From positions 2,170,001 to 2,234,000 of the forward strand of contig NZ_JAUFQE010000002.1 of NCBI RefSeq assembly GCF_030409755.1: 64,000 nucleotides of DNA, written 5' to 3'. Below are positions 1 to 9,584 of this stretch, one piece after another. Each line of letters opens with the position of its first letter. The first letter of the stretch is position 1. This DNA is from Vibrio lentus (lineage in GTDB: Bacteria; Pseudomonadota; Gammaproteobacteria; Enterobacterales; Vibrionaceae). The position numbers and the translations under genes are program-made. The notes beneath the pieces are model-generated. The model had not been told where the DNA came from. It saw only the letters and a list, made by a program, of their open reading frames with translations, and did not search any database.

Positions 1-732
1 AACCCAGTCATACAAACGACGGTTGTCTTGGAACTCAAGAGTACAGATAGAGTGCGTAATACCCTCTAGCGCATCAGAGATACAGTGAGTGAAGTCGTAC
101 ATTGGGTAAATGCACCACTTGTCAGCAGTCTGATGGTGGTGAGCAAAACGAACACGGTAAATAACTGGATCGCGCATAACCATGAATGAAGAGCTCATGT
201 CGATCTTAGCACGTAGACATGCTTTGCCTTCCTCGAAGCCACCGTCACGCATTTTCTCAAATAACGCTAGGTTTTCTTCAGGGCTGCGATCACGATATGG
301 ACTCGCTTTACCAGGCTCTTTCAATGTGCCACGGTACTCACGGATTTGATCAGGACTTAGCTCGTCAACATACGCTAAGCCTTTATTAATTAATTCCACA
401 GCATAAGCGTAAAGCGTATCGAAGTAGTTTGATGAGTAACAAATATCACCAGACCATTCGAAGCCTAACCAGCTTACATCATTCTTAATTGACTCAACGT
501 ATTCAACGTCTTCTTTTTCAGGGTTTGTATCATCGAAACGAAGATTACACTGTCCCTGGTAGTCCTGAGCAATACCAAAGTTCAAGCAAATAGATTTAGC
601 GTGACCAATGTGCAGGTAGCCATTTGGCTCCGGCGGGAAACGAGTATGCACGCTACTGTGTGTACCATCCGCTAAATCTTTATCGATAATTTGGCGAATG
701 AAATTCGATGGACGAGCCTCAGCTTCACTCAT
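1..732 (-). CDS. glnS: Glutaminyl-tRNA synthetase, 5' part only
   Basis: Charges tRNA-Gln with glutamine in the cytoplasm (class I aminoacyl-tRNA synthetase). The reverse strand reads in frame for 244 codons from an ATG at 732 to the window edge. It opens with [17 protein letters not shown], followed by [16 protein letters not shown], which carries the class I HIGH signature (here HIGH after PNGYL) typical of GlnRS. The C-terminal part, including the KMSKS-type loop, lies outside the window. The next gene on this strand, nagE, ends with its own terminator about 220 bases upstream of glnS, so glnS probably has its own promoter in 733-953. Identity is secure; completeness cannot be judged. Confidence 0.95.
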
Positions 733-953
733 CTATAGCACCTCTATGTATTTAGTATTGTCAGAGAAAGTTATCTTCCATCCCCAAGAAAAAGGCGGCT
801 TTTGCTGCCTATCAAAGATAGAAAGATCATTGTTGCTAATCATCCACAATTCTTCGCCTTTGCACAATAAGAACCATCAGTTAATTGTGATTATTTCTTC
901 TATTCGCTGAAGAATAGAACGAACCTTGTTCACTGCCCTTAAATGACAGACAC

Positions 954-980
954 AAAAAAGCCTCCCGTTTGGGAGGCTTT
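954..980 (-). terminator. Terminator of nagE
   Basis: GCCTCCC and GGGAGGC form a stem with a short TTT-type loop; on the minus strand it is followed by a run of six T. It lies about 55 bases past the nagE stop. Confidence 0.85.
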
Positions 981-1034
981 CAATTCGAAACTTACTTAAG
1001 AGCAGTTGTTACGTCTTAATAAGTACTTCCTTTA

Positions 1035-2594
1035 CTATGGAAGTTTTACATCAGATAGGTCTTCACCAGCACCGATAGCTTTCATTTCGCCAGCTACGAT
1101 TTCAGCTAGTGGGCCTAGGATAACCTGAAGGTTGTTCTCACCCAGTTTAACCACACCTTTAGCGCCAAGTTTCTTAAGAACAACTTCATCAGCGATAGAG
1201 CGGTCTTTTAGCGTTAGACGTAGACGAGTGATACAAGCATCGATTGAAGTCAGGTTTTCGTGACCACCTAGAGCTTTAAGGTATTGACGAGCAACTTCAC
1301 CTTTTGGAGCGTCGCCAGCAGGAGCAGCTACAGCTTCGTCATCATCTTCACGACCTGGCGATTTCAAGTTGAAAGCGCGGATTGCGAAAGAGAAAGTGAA
1401 GAAGTATAGAGCACCGAATCCTAAGCCAATCAATAGTAGAGTGAATGGTTTAGTTGCTAGACCCCAGTTCAATACGAAGTCGATTAGACCAGCAGAGAAA
1501 CCGAAACCGTGCAGAGTACCAAACATGTTAGCAACAACTAGAGACAGACCTGTAAATACAGCGTGCATTGCGTATAGAGCAGGAGCTAGGAATACGAACA
1601 TGAATTCTAGCGGCTCTGTGATACCTGTTAGGAATGAACAGAATGCAACTGAGAACAGTGCGCCACCAACTTGGCTACGTTTTTCAGCAGGAGCAGCTAG
1701 GTACATTGCAAGAGCAGCACCAGGCAGACCGAACATCATTACTGGGAAGAAACCGTTCATGAATACGCCAGCGCCTTTATCGCCACCGAAGAAACGGTGT
1801 AGGTCGCCAGATTTAACAGTGTCAGTCACTTCTTTAACTACAGTAGTGATTTCTGGAGTTACAGAGTTAGCGAATGTGAATGTGTGCTCTTGGCCAACAA
1901 CTAGAGTTTTAGCAAGTGCAGGGTCAACACAAAGTTGAGTGATGTTAGCGAATGCGCCTTGACCAGCAACGACGATTTCTTGACATGTACCCATACCGAA
2001 CCAGAAGTATGAGTTCAATACGTGGTGTAGACCTACAGGGATAAGTGCACGGTTAAGAGTACCGTAAACGAATTGGCCAACAGCACCAGACGTTGATACC
2101 GCGTGAGCTAATGCATCTAGACCAGATTGAATACCAGGCCAAACCACACCAGACACTGCACCTGCAACAAGTGCAAATAGACCGGCCATGATAGGTACTA
2201 AACGTTTACCCGCAAAGAAAGCCAGCCACTCAGGAAGGCGTGTTGCATGGAAAGCGTTGTAAGAGTGACCTGCGATGATACCTGCGAAGATACCGCCGAA
2301 GAATGACATGTTAACGTCAGCGTTGATTGTCGTTGCTGTCGCTGTTAGTACGAAGTAAGCAACTGCACCAGCAAGACCCGCTGCGCCGTTACCATCTTTA
2401 GAAAGACCAATCGCGATACCTAGACCAAATAGCAGTGGTAGGTTACCGAAGATAGCACCACCAGCTTCTGCCATGAATGGAATATCAAGTAGATCGCCTT
2501 GACCTAAACGTAATAGAAGCGCCGCAATCGGAAGCGTTGCGATAGGTAGCATTAACGCCTTACCCAGCTTCTGTGCATATCCTAGAATATTCAC
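1035..2594 (-). CDS. nagE: PTS N-acetylglucosamine permease, IIC-IIB (no IIA)
   Basis: Imports and phosphorylates N-acetylglucosamine across the inner membrane. Residues 1 to about 410 are the hydrophobic IIC domain, with the family motif GITEPLEF at 324-331 and GLHH at 188-191. A linker rich in D, E, A and P follows, then a IIB domain whose phosphorylated cysteine is Cys454 in DACITRLRL. The protein stops at 519 residues, so the C-terminal IIA domain found in the 648-residue E. coli NagE is absent. By inference phosphate comes from EIIA-Glc (crr, at 37.3 kb) through HPr and Enzyme I. The gene diverges from nagA-nagC, with candidate CRP and NagC operators between. A maltose/glucose-type permease is the alternative, but the neighbours argue strongly for GlcNAc. 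Confidence 0.93.
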   Translation of the reverse strand: MNILGYAQKLGKALMLPIATLPIAALLLRLGQGDLLDIPFMAEAGGAIFGNLPLLFGLGIAIGLSKDGNGAAGLAGAVAYFVLTATATTINADVNMSFFGGIFAGIIAGHSYNAFHATRLPEWLAFFAGKRLVPIMAGLFALVAGAVSGVVWPGIQSGLDALAHAVSTSGAVGQFVYGTLNRALIPVGLHHVLNSYFWFGMGTCQEIVVAGQGAFANITQLCVDPALAKTLVVGQEHTFTFANSVTPEITTVVKEVTDTVKSGDLHRFFGGDKGAGVFMNGFFPVMMFGLPGAALAMYLAAPAEKRSQVGGALFSVAFCSFLTGITEPLEFMFVFLAPALYAMHAVFTGLSLVVANMFGTLHGFGFSAGLIDFVLNWGLATKPFTLLLIGLGFGALYFFTFSFAIRAFNLKSPGREDDDEAVAAPAGDAPKGEVARQYLKALGGHENLTSIDACITRLRLTLKDRSIADEVVLKKLGAKGVVKLGENNLQVILGPLAEIVAGEMKAIGAGEDLSDVKLP

Positions 2595-2680
2595 CAGTTG
2601 TTTCCCCCTATAGGATTTTTTAGAATTCGTTTGAGAAACTTATTTTAGCCTCTCAATTTAGTCCTATTCAGTGTATTCAA

Positions 2681-2702
2681 TTAATTTTGCTCCGCAAATT
2701 AA
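2681..2702. promoter_or_regulatory. Candidate NagC operator (near nagE)
   Basis: Near-palindrome TTAATTTT-GCTCCG-CAAATTAA, 79 bases upstream of nagE. AT-rich arms around a GC-containing centre are the general form of NagC sites. Assignment is by inference from position and symmetry. Confidence 0.55.
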
Positions 2703-2711
2703 AACCTTACC

Positions 2712-2733
2712 ATTTGTGATCCTAATCACCAGT
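2712..2733. promoter_or_regulatory. Candidate CRP site in the nagE-nagA intergenic region
   Basis: TGTGA at 2715-2719, six bases, then TCACC at 2726-2730, against the consensus TGTGA-N6-TCACA (one mismatch). Its place between divergent sugar genes fits cAMP-CRP activation. Confidence 0.6.
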
Positions 2734-2778
2734 TTTTACCAAATCCAGAGGTTTTTGCTAGCGAGATCATAAAACTTA

Positions 2779-2800
2779 TTTTATCATTCAAAAAAATGAA
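2779..2800. promoter_or_regulatory. Possible second NagC operator
   Basis: TTATTTTATCATTC followed by a run of A and AT gives the TTATTTT...AAAAAAT layout of NagC half sites. A second site about 95 bases from the first would allow NagC looping as in E. coli. Weak on its own because the region is AT-rich. Nothing else was recognised in the rest of 2595-3069. Confidence 0.35.
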
Positions 2801-3069
2801 CATTTATAGATAAAATCTAAACCTAATCATTAGGTAAAAAGATGGTATATCTCGGCTTACATTGCCGTATGAATAATCATTAACAATGAACCTAAATGTA
2901 TAATAACGATCAATTGTTCATATATTTTTCAATAACTTAAATAGCATCACATTTTGAAGCCGTTTGCCCATAAAAGATAAATCGTTACGTAAATGATGCT
3001 CGCAAACTAAGTCCACATTTAGGTAACGAACAAATTTAAAAGATCTCACGAAATAAGGATTAGCTGACT

Positions 3070-4206
3070 ATGTACGCGCTAAGTAACTGTAAAATTTACA
3101 CTGGTAGTGATGTTCTGACCGATCATGCTGTTGTAATCGAAAACGAACTGATCAAAAAAGTCTGTCCTATCTCTGAATTGCCAGAAGGAATCGAGGTTCG
3201 CGATCTAGACGGAGCAAACCTAAGCCCAGGTTTCATTGACCTACAACTGAATGGTTGTGGCGGTGTAATGCTTAACGATGAGATCACAGCAGACACCATG
3301 CAGATCATGCACAAAGCAAACCTTAAATCTGGCTGTACTAGCTTCTTACCAACGTTAATCACTTCATCAGATGAAGATATGCGTGCGGTTATCACTGCAG
3401 CTCGCGAGTACCACAATAAATACCAGAACCAATCTTTAGGCCTACACCTTGAAGGTCCATACCTAAACGTTGCGAAAAAAGGCATCCATAGCGTCGATCA
3501 CATCCGCAAATCTGATAGCGAAATGATTGAGCTGATTTGTGAGAACAGTGACCTTGTTGCGAAAGTAACACTGGCTCCTGAGCTTAACGACCCAGAGCAC
3601 ATCGAGCGTCTGCGTAAAGCTGGCGTCGTTGTTTCTATTGGTCACACCAACGCAACGTACGCAGAAGCGCGTCAAGGCTTTGAGTCAGGTATTACATTTG
3701 CAACTCACCTGTTCAACGCGATGACTCCTATGGTTGGCCGTGAACCAGGCGTTGTTGGTGCGATTTACGATACTCCTGAAGTTTATGCGGGCATTATCGC
3801 TGACGGCTTCCACGTTGATTACGCAAACATTCGAATTGCGCACAAAATCAAGGGAGAAAAGCTTGTATTAGTGACGGATGCCACAGCTCCTGCAGGTGCT
3901 GACATGGAATACTTTATTTTTGTCGGTAAGAAAGTATATTACCGTGATGGTAAGTGTGTTGATGAAAACGGCACACTAGGCGGCTCAGCTCTGACTATGA
4001 TTGAAGCAGTTCAGAATACAGTTGAGCACGCTGGTATCGCTTTAGACGAAGCTCTTCGCATGGCTACTCTATACCCAGCTACGGCTATCGGTGTAGAAAG
4101 CAAGCTAGGTCGAATCAAAAAAGGCATGGTTGCAAACCTTGCTGTATTTGACCGAGATTTTAACGTTAAAGCGACTGTTGTTAACGGACAATACGAGCAC
4201 AATTAA
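3070..4206 (+). CDS. nagA: N-acetylglucosamine-6-phosphate deacetylase
   Basis: Removes the acetyl group from GlcNAc-6-phosphate to give glucosamine-6-phosphate and acetate, the first cytoplasmic step after NagE uptake. It is a 378-residue amidohydrolase of normal length. Visible active-site elements are Glu128 in HLEGP, His192 in [10 protein letters not shown], His213 in THLFNAM and the catalytic Asp270 in VTDAT, each three residues before its E. coli counterpart. The ATG at 3070 has AAGGA about 11 bases upstream. nagC follows after two bases, so the pair is an operon. nagB is not next to it, unlike E. coli. Expression is probably repressed by NagC and relieved by its substrate. Confidence 0.96.
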   Translation: MYALSNCKIYTGSDVLTDHAVVIENELIKKVCPISELPEGIEVRDLDGANLSPGFIDLQLNGCGGVMLNDEITADTMQIMHKANLKSGCTSFLPTLITSSDEDMRAVITAAREYHNKYQNQSLGLHLEGPYLNVAKKGIHSVDHIRKSDSEMIELICENSDLVAKVTLAPELNDPEHIERLRKAGVVVSIGHTNATYAEARQGFESGITFATHLFNAMTPMVGREPGVVGAIYDTPEVYAGIIADGFHVDYANIRIAHKIKGEKLVLVTDATAPAGADMEYFIFVGKKVYYRDGKCVDENGTLGGSALTMIEAVQNTVEHAGIALDEALRMATLYPATAIGVESKLGRIKKGMVANLAVFDRDFNVKATVVNGQYEHN

Positions 4207-4208
4207 GT

Positions 4209-5423
4209 ATGAATGGCGGACAAATAGGTAACGTAGATTTAGTTAAACAACTAAACAGTGCGGCGGTATACAGACTTATAGACCAACAAGGGCCTATCAG
4301 TCGTATACAGGTGGCTGATGTAAGCCAACTCGCACCGGCAAGTGTTACAAAAATTACCCGCCAACTTTTAGAGCGCGGCCTAATTAAAGAAGTTGCGCAG
4401 CAAGCGTCTACTGGCGGTAGACGCGCTATCTCTCTAACCACAGAAGTAGAACCTTTTCATTCTGTTGCTGTGCGATTAGGCCGAGACTATATTCAAATAA
4501 GCCTTCATGACCTCGGTGGTCGTGAGTTGGCTTTCTTACAGCAAGACCTTAATTATTCAGATCAGTCAGACCTTACCCAAGGCTTGGTTAATAATTTGAA
4601 GGCTTTCATTGCTGAACACCAACCAAAGATCGACCAGTTGATCGCGATTGGCGTGACTCTTCCAGGCTTGGTAAACCCGACAACCGGTGTTGTTGAGTAC
4701 ATGCCAAACACAGATATCGACAACTTGGCTTTGAGCGACATCATTCGTGACACGTTCCATGTCGCTTGTTTTGTGGGTAACGACGTACGAGGAATGGCGC
4801 TTGCTGAGCACTACTTTGGCGCAAGTAAAGATAGCCAAGACTCGATTCTAGTCAGTGTTCACCGTGGTACCGGTGCCGGTATTATCGTTAATGGTCAGGT
4901 TTTCTTAGGGCACAACCGAAACGTGGGCGAGATTGGTCATATCCAAATTGATCCACTCGGTGAGCAATGCCAATGTGGTAACTTTGGTTGCCTTGAAACC
5001 GTAGCGGCCAACCCTGCCATTGTTGAACGAGTTCAAAAACTCATTAAACAAGGTTACGAGTCTTCGCTAACAGAGCTTGAACACATCACTATCCAAGACG
5101 TTTGTGACCATGCGATCAATGGTGATGAACTTGCTAAGCAAAGCTTGGTTCGAGTGGGTAACCAGTTAGGGAAAGCTATCGCAATGACGATTAACCTGTT
5201 TAACCCTCAGAAAGTCATCATTGCTGGTGATATTACGAAGGCACAAGAGATTGTTTTCCCTGCAATTAAGCGCAATGTAGAGAATCAGTCGTTAACGACT
5301 TTCCATAGCGGCCTGCCTATTGTAGCATCACAGATCGATAAGCATCCCACGATGGGAGCTTTTGCAATGATTAAGCGTGCCATGCTCAACGGTGTGCTAC
5401 TTCAAAAGCTACTCGAAGACTAA
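4209..5423 (+). CDS. nagC: ROK-family transcriptional repressor of GlcNAc genes
   Basis: DNA-binding repressor whose inducer is GlcNAc-6-phosphate. Residues about 15-65 form a winged helix-turn-helix (PISRIQVADVSQLAPASVTK region). A ROK sugar-binding domain follows, with GTGAGIIVNG at 220-229 and the ROK zinc motif His244 plus Cys254, Cys256 and Cys261 (CQCGNFGCLE). Length, 404 residues, is normal. The ATG lies two bases after the nagA stop with no clear Shine-Dalgarno sequence, which suggests translational coupling. Mlc is a close paralogue, but the nagA partner points to NagC. Confidence 0.94.
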   Translation: MNGGQIGNVDLVKQLNSAAVYRLIDQQGPISRIQVADVSQLAPASVTKITRQLLERGLIKEVAQQASTGGRRAISLTTEVEPFHSVAVRLGRDYIQISLHDLGGRELAFLQQDLNYSDQSDLTQGLVNNLKAFIAEHQPKIDQLIAIGVTLPGLVNPTTGVVEYMPNTDIDNLALSDIIRDTFHVACFVGNDVRGMALAEHYFGASKDSQDSILVSVHRGTGAGIIVNGQVFLGHNRNVGEIGHIQIDPLGEQCQCGNFGCLETVAANPAIVERVQKLIKQGYESSLTELEHITIQDVCDHAINGDELAKQSLVRVGNQLGKAIAMTINLFNPQKVIIAGDITKAQEIVFPAIKRNVENQSLTTFHSGLPIVASQIDKHPTMGAFAMIKRAMLNGVLLQKLLED

Positions 5424-5445
5424 AGAAAACCATTCTGATTTTCCG

Positions 5446-5480
5446 CGGGCCGTGTTTGTATAAACACGGCCCGTTTTTTT
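5446..5480 (+). terminator. Terminator of nagA-nagC
   Basis: CGGGCCGTGTTT and AAACACGGCCCG make a 12-bp perfect stem with a GTATA-type loop, followed by seven T. Confidence 0.92.
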
Positions 5481-5506
5481 AAGCTAGGGAACTACAACAA
5501 CAAGTT

Positions 5507-7093
5507 ATGGAACTTATATTAATATCCACTGCGTTTATTGCAGGATTTATTGCTTTAAAGTGTCACCTTCCCCCATTGGTCGGCTTTTTGGTCGCAGGCT
5601 TTGGGCTCTTTGCTCTGGGCTTTGAAACCAATGACACCATCATTACGTTAGCTGATCTAGGTGTCACCCTACTCCTCTTTACTATTGGCTTAAAACTCGA
5701 TATTAAAACCCTGCTATCTAAAGAGATCTGGGCTGGCGCGACAATCCACAACCTTTTATCCACTCTGTTTTTTGCGGTCGCCATGTTTGGTTTTAAGTTC
5801 CTCGGTATTTCCTCGCTAGCAGCCATGTCAATGGAACAGATCGTCCTTCTCGGTTTTGCCCTTTCATTCTCTAGTACTGTATTCGCGGTTAAGTCTCTGC
5901 AAGAGAAAGGGGAAATGAATGCAACTTACGGAACGTTAGCAATTGGTATTCTGGTTATGCAGGATATCTTTGCCGTGGTCTTCTTAACGGCATCGACAGG
6001 CAAGATTCCAGAATGGTATGCCATCGCACTGTTCGCTTTGCCGTTCTGTCGTCCATTATTCTACAAAGTCCTCGATTGGGTTGGTCACGGCGAAATGCTG
6101 GTGCTGTTCGGTATCTTCTTCGCATTAGTGGTCGGTGCAGGCTTGTTCCAATTTGTAGGCGTAAAACCAGATCTAGGCGCCCTTATCTTAGGTATGTTGT
6201 TAGCTGGTCATCCAAAAGCTTCAGAGCTTTCGAAATCGCTGTTTAATCTAAAAGAACTTTTCCTAGTCTGCTTCTTCTTGAATATTGGCTTATCTGAGCA
6301 GCCTACCATTCAGGGCTTTATGCTCGCTGTCTTGTTCTTATTGTTACTGCCAGTTAAAGGCATTCTGTATTTCTTGGTACTTAACCGTTTCAAGTTCCGT
6401 GTTCGAACATCTCTACTCGCCTCTCTGTCACTGTTTAACTACAGTGAATTTGGCCTCATTGTTGGTGGCCTTGCCTTTAAGATGGGTTGGATGTCTGGTG
6501 ATATCTTGGTTGCCATGGCGATTGCAGTATCACTCTCGTTCCTAATCGCAGCGCCTCTAAACAAAGCGGGCCACAAACTTTATCAACAATCGGGGAAGTG
6601 GCTAAAAGAACACGCTGCTGAGAAGCTCCACCAACGTGACAAACGAATTGATCCAGGTCGTGCTCAGGTGCTTATTCTTGGTATGGGCCGCATTGGTACT
6701 GGTGCATACGACGAGCTACGTTCACGCTACGGTAAAGTGAGTTTAGGTGTCGAAGTTCGTGAAGACGCGGCACATAACCACAGAAGCCATGGAAGAAACG
6801 TTATTTCTGGCGATGCAACTGACCCAGATTTCTGGGAGCGTATCCTAGATACAGCAAACGTAAAGTTAGTGATCTTGGCTATGCCTCATCACCAAGGTAA
6901 TCAAACCGCTTTAGAGCAATTGAAGTCACGTAACTTTAAAGGCCAAATTGCCGCGATTGCTGAATACCCAGATCAGCTAGAAACATTAAAAGAAAACGGT
7001 GTCGATGCGGCTTTTAACATTTATAGCGAAGCAGGTAGCGGTTTTGCTCGCCACGTTTGTGAACAGTTAAACCCAAACATCAGTAAGATCTAG
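5507..7093 (+). CDS. CPA2-type cation:proton antiporter with TrkA-N domain
   Basis: Inner-membrane monovalent cation/proton antiporter of the Kef/CPA2 family. Residues 1 to about 365 are strongly hydrophobic with roughly twelve membrane segments, and include the family-type stretches TLLLFTIGLKLD and SLSFSSTVFAVK. Residues about 385-528 are a soluble Rossmann domain that starts with LILGMGRIGTGAY, the GxGxxG nucleotide-binding loop of TrkA-N/RCK domains. The cytoplasmic part is shorter than in KefB or KefC, so it resembles YbaL-like or generic KefB-like proteins. Substrate (K+ or Na+) cannot be told. It stands alone between two terminators; the upstream AGGGA is about 16 bases from the ATG, so the start is a little uncertain. 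Confidence 0.85.
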   Translation: MELILISTAFIAGFIALKCHLPPLVGFLVAGFGLFALGFETNDTIITLADLGVTLLLFTIGLKLDIKTLLSKEIWAGATIHNLLSTLFFAVAMFGFKFLGISSLAAMSMEQIVLLGFALSFSSTVFAVKSLQEKGEMNATYGTLAIGILVMQDIFAVVFLTASTGKIPEWYAIALFALPFCRPLFYKVLDWVGHGEMLVLFGIFFALVVGAGLFQFVGVKPDLGALILGMLLAGHPKASELSKSLFNLKELFLVCFFLNIGLSEQPTIQGFMLAVLFLLLLPVKGILYFLVLNRFKFRVRTSLLASLSLFNYSEFGLIVGGLAFKMGWMSGDILVAMAIAVSLSFLIAAPLNKAGHKLYQQSGKWLKEHAAEKLHQRDKRIDPGRAQVLILGMGRIGTGAYDELRSRYGKVSLGVEVREDAAHNHRSHGRNVISGDATDPDFWERILDTANVKLVILAMPHHQGNQTALEQLKSRNFKGQIAAIAEYPDQLETLKENGVDAAFNIYSEAGSGFARHVCEQLNPNISKI

Positions 7094-7112
7094 TCCTAAA
7101 CATTATCTAGTT

Positions 7113-7159
7113 AACCTCTCAAAATTGCTGTTCTTTTGCACTTTTGAGAGGTTTTTGTT
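7113..7159 (+). terminator. Terminator after the antiporter gene
   Basis: AACCTCTCAAAA pairs with TTTTGAGAGGTT (12 bp) around an 18-base loop and is followed by T-rich sequence. Confidence 0.8.
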
Positions 7160-7327
7160 TAAAAAACCAACCGCAATTAGACACCAATCACCAAAGCAAC
7201 TTAAAAATTAGATAATTTCTAACATAAACCCCTTTATATTATTTTTTTGCTCACATTCGGTTGCTTTTTTTAGCCAGAATGGCAAATTGAATACAGTTGA
7301 TTTAGAAATTATTTAAAAGGAAGTTCT

Positions 7328-8992
7328 ATGTGTTCAGTATTTGGCATTCTCGACATTAAAAGTGATGCCGCAGCACTTCGCCCTATTGCTCTAGAAATGT
7401 CTAAAAAGCTTCGTCACCGTGGCCCAGATTGGTCTGGTATCTATGCTGGTGAAAAAGCAATTCTTGCTCACGAGCGTTTGGCTATCGTTGGTCTTAACAG
7501 TGGTGCACAACCACTATACAGCCAAGATAAAAAGCACATTCTTGCAGTGAACGGCGAAATTTATAACCACAAAGAACTTCGTGCCCGCTATGAAGATAAG
7601 TACCAGTTCCAGACTGATTCTGACTGTGAAGTTATCCTAGCGCTATACCAAGAAATGGGCGCGGACCTTTTAGAAGAACTTAACGGTATTTTCGCATTCG
7701 TTCTATACGACGAAGAAAAAGATGAATATCTAGTGGGTCGTGACCACATCGGTATCATCCCGCTTTACCAAGGCTACGATGAGCACGGTAACTATTACGT
7801 TGCTTCAGAAATGAAAGCATTAGTTCCTGTATGTAAGACGATCAGTGAATTCCCTCCTGGTAGCTTCTACTCTTCAAAAGATGCAGAGCCTCAACGCTAC
7901 TACACCCGCGACTGGAACGAATACGCTGCAGTTCAAGGTAACAGCACAAGCAAAGAAGAGCTGACTGAAGCACTAGAAGCTGCAGTTAAGCGTCAACTAA
8001 TGACTGACGTGCCTTACGGTGTACTTCTATCGGGTGGTCTTGATTCATCAATCACATCTGCTGTCGCTAAACGTTTTGCGGCAATGCGTATTGAAGATGA
8101 TGAGCAATCTGAAGCTTGGTGGCCGCAGCTGCACTCATTTGCTGTTGGTCTAGAAAACGCGCCAGATCTGATCGCTGCTCGTGAAGTTGCAGATAAGATT
8201 GGTACCGTGCACCACGAGATGACTTACACCATTCAGGAAGGCTTAGATGCAATCCGTGATGTTATCTACCACATTGAAACTTATGATGTAACGACCATCC
8301 GTGCTTCAACGCCGATGTACTTGCTAGCTCGTAAGATCAAAGCAATGGGTATCAAGATGGTACTTTCTGGTGAAGGTGCTGATGAAATCTTTGGTGGTTA
8401 CCTGTACTTCCACAAAGCACCAAACGCGAAAGAGTTCCACGAAGAAACGGTGCGTAAACTTCTTGCTTTAAGCATGTTTGATTGTGCTCGTGCGAACAAA
8501 TCGTTGGCGGCATGGGGTGTAGAAGGCCGAGTACCATTCTTGGACAAAGAGTTTATCGACGTCGCTATGCGTCTGAACCCTGAAGACAAGATGTGTGGCA
8601 ACGGTAAGATGGAGAAACACATCCTACGTGAGTGTTTTGAAGACTACCTACCAGATTCAATCGCATGGCGTCAAAAAGAGCAATTCTCTGACGGCGTAGG
8701 CTATGATTGGATTGATACGCTGAAAGCAACCGCTGAAGACAAAGTAACGGACAAACAGATGGAAACGGCTCAATTCCGCTTCCCTTACAACACACCAACA
8801 ACGAAAGAAGGCTATGCTTACCGTGAGATCTTTGAGGAGTTATTCCCTCTAGAATCAGCGGCAGAGTGTGTTCCTGGTGGTCCTTCTGTTGCATGTTCAT
8901 CAGCAAAAGCCATTGAATGGGATGAGTCATTCAAAAACTGTGTTGACCCATCTGGTCGTGCGGTACAAGCTGTTCACAACGACTCTTACTAG
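7328..8992 (+). CDS. asnB: Asparagine synthase B (glutamine-hydrolysing)
   Basis: Makes asparagine from aspartate, ATP and glutamine in the cytoplasm. The N-terminal class II glutaminase domain begins with the nucleophile Cys2 (MCSVFGI) and holds RGPD at 31-34 and NGEIYNH at 75-81. The synthetase domain has the pyrophosphate-binding loop SGGLDS at 235-240 and SGEGADEIFGGY further on. Length, 554 residues, equals the E. coli enzyme. GGAAG lies just upstream of the ATG at 7328. The gene is monocistronic, preceded by an AT-rich promoter region and closed by a bidirectional terminator shared with rfaH. Confidence 0.97.
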   Translation: MCSVFGILDIKSDAAALRPIALEMSKKLRHRGPDWSGIYAGEKAILAHERLAIVGLNSGAQPLYSQDKKHILAVNGEIYNHKELRARYEDKYQFQTDSDCEVILALYQEMGADLLEELNGIFAFVLYDEEKDEYLVGRDHIGIIPLYQGYDEHGNYYVASEMKALVPVCKTISEFPPGSFYSSKDAEPQRYYTRDWNEYAAVQGNSTSKEELTEALEAAVKRQLMTDVPYGVLLSGGLDSSITSAVAKRFAAMRIEDDEQSEAWWPQLHSFAVGLENAPDLIAAREVADKIGTVHHEMTYTIQEGLDAIRDVIYHIETYDVTTIRASTPMYLLARKIKAMGIKMVLSGEGADEIFGGYLYFHKAPNAKEFHEETVRKLLALSMFDCARANKSLAAWGVEGRVPFLDKEFIDVAMRLNPEDKMCGNGKMEKHILRECFEDYLPDSIAWRQKEQFSDGVGYDWIDTLKATAEDKVTDKQMETAQFRFPYNTPTTKEGYAYREIFEELFPLESAAECVPGGPSVACSSAKAIEWDESFKNCVDPSGRAVQAVHNDSY

Positions 8993-9014
8993 AGTCTAGG
9001 TACAAGTCAAAAAC

Positions 9015-9042
9015 AAAAAAGGCGCACTATGCGCCTTTTTTT
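9015..9042. terminator. Bidirectional terminator between asnB and rfaH
   Basis: GGCGCA and TGCGCC stem with A6 on the left and T7 on the right, between convergent genes. Confidence 0.88.
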
Positions 9043-9065
9043 AAGCCTGTTTTTTATTGCTGCAC

Positions 9066-9584
9066 TTATGCTTGAGCTTGTAGTGCTTCGTTCTCTATGC
9101 TGATCGGCACAACTTGACTGATCATCTTAACAAGCATAATAGAGCGCGCTTCTCCATCCTTTTGATGGAAAATAGCCTCTACCCCAGCAAACTGACCACT
9201 ATTGATTTTGACCACTTGCCCTGATTCAAATTCAACACAGCACTCTTCAGGTTCATCTTCGCAACACTTCTCAAACTCTTTAAGTTCATACACTAAGTCG
9301 CCTTGGACTTCGTGTGGCCTTGCGCCAAACTTAATAAAATCGACGACACCACGCGTTGAACGAACAGTAGTAAAACTTGGGCCCTGTTCGTAGTCAAAAC
9401 GTACAAAGATGTAAGATGGAAATAGCGGTTCTTTGACCTGCTTCTCTTTCCCTCTAACGACCTTCTTAACATCTATTTGAGGATAAAAGCACTCTACCCC
9501 TTGATTCTCTAAGTGTTGTTGAGCACGCTTCTGATCACCGCGCTTACAATAAAGTAAATACCAACGTTTCATTTTACTAGCCAT
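9066..9584 (-). CDS. rfaH: Transcription antiterminator RfaH (NusG paralogue)
   Basis: Binds RNA polymerase paused at ops sites and raises expression of long surface-polysaccharide operons. The N-terminal NGN domain is seen in RWYLLYCKRGDQKRAQQHL, VVRGK and EPLFPSYIFV, which match the RfaH pattern rather than NusG. The C-terminal KOW-like domain (about 118-172) contains SGQFAGVEAIF and DGEARSIML. At 172 residues it is about 10 longer than E. coli RfaH. The start is uncertain: an in-frame ATG at 9572 would give MKRWYLLYCKRG, closer to family starts, and neither has a clear Shine-Dalgarno site. No ops element was found in the window, so its targets lie elsewhere. Confidence 0.92.
   Translation of the reverse strand: MASKMKRWYLLYCKRGDQKRAQQHLENQGVECFYPQIDVKKVVRGKEKQVKEPLFPSYIFVRFDYEQGPSFTTVRSTRGVVDFIKFGARPHEVQGDLVYELKEFEKCCEDEPEECCVEFESGQVVKINSGQFAGVEAIFHQKDGEARSIMLVKMISQVVPISIENEALQAQA

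Noticed and set aside
698..910. 70-codon open frame on the plus strand across the glnS start
   Set aside because: Overlaps the beginning of glnS on the other strand, with no ribosome site and no family resemblance.
1369..1938. 189-codon open frame on the plus strand opposite nagE
   Set aside because: It is antisense to a clear IIC domain, has no ribosome site and no recognisable protein pattern; a shadow of biased codon use.
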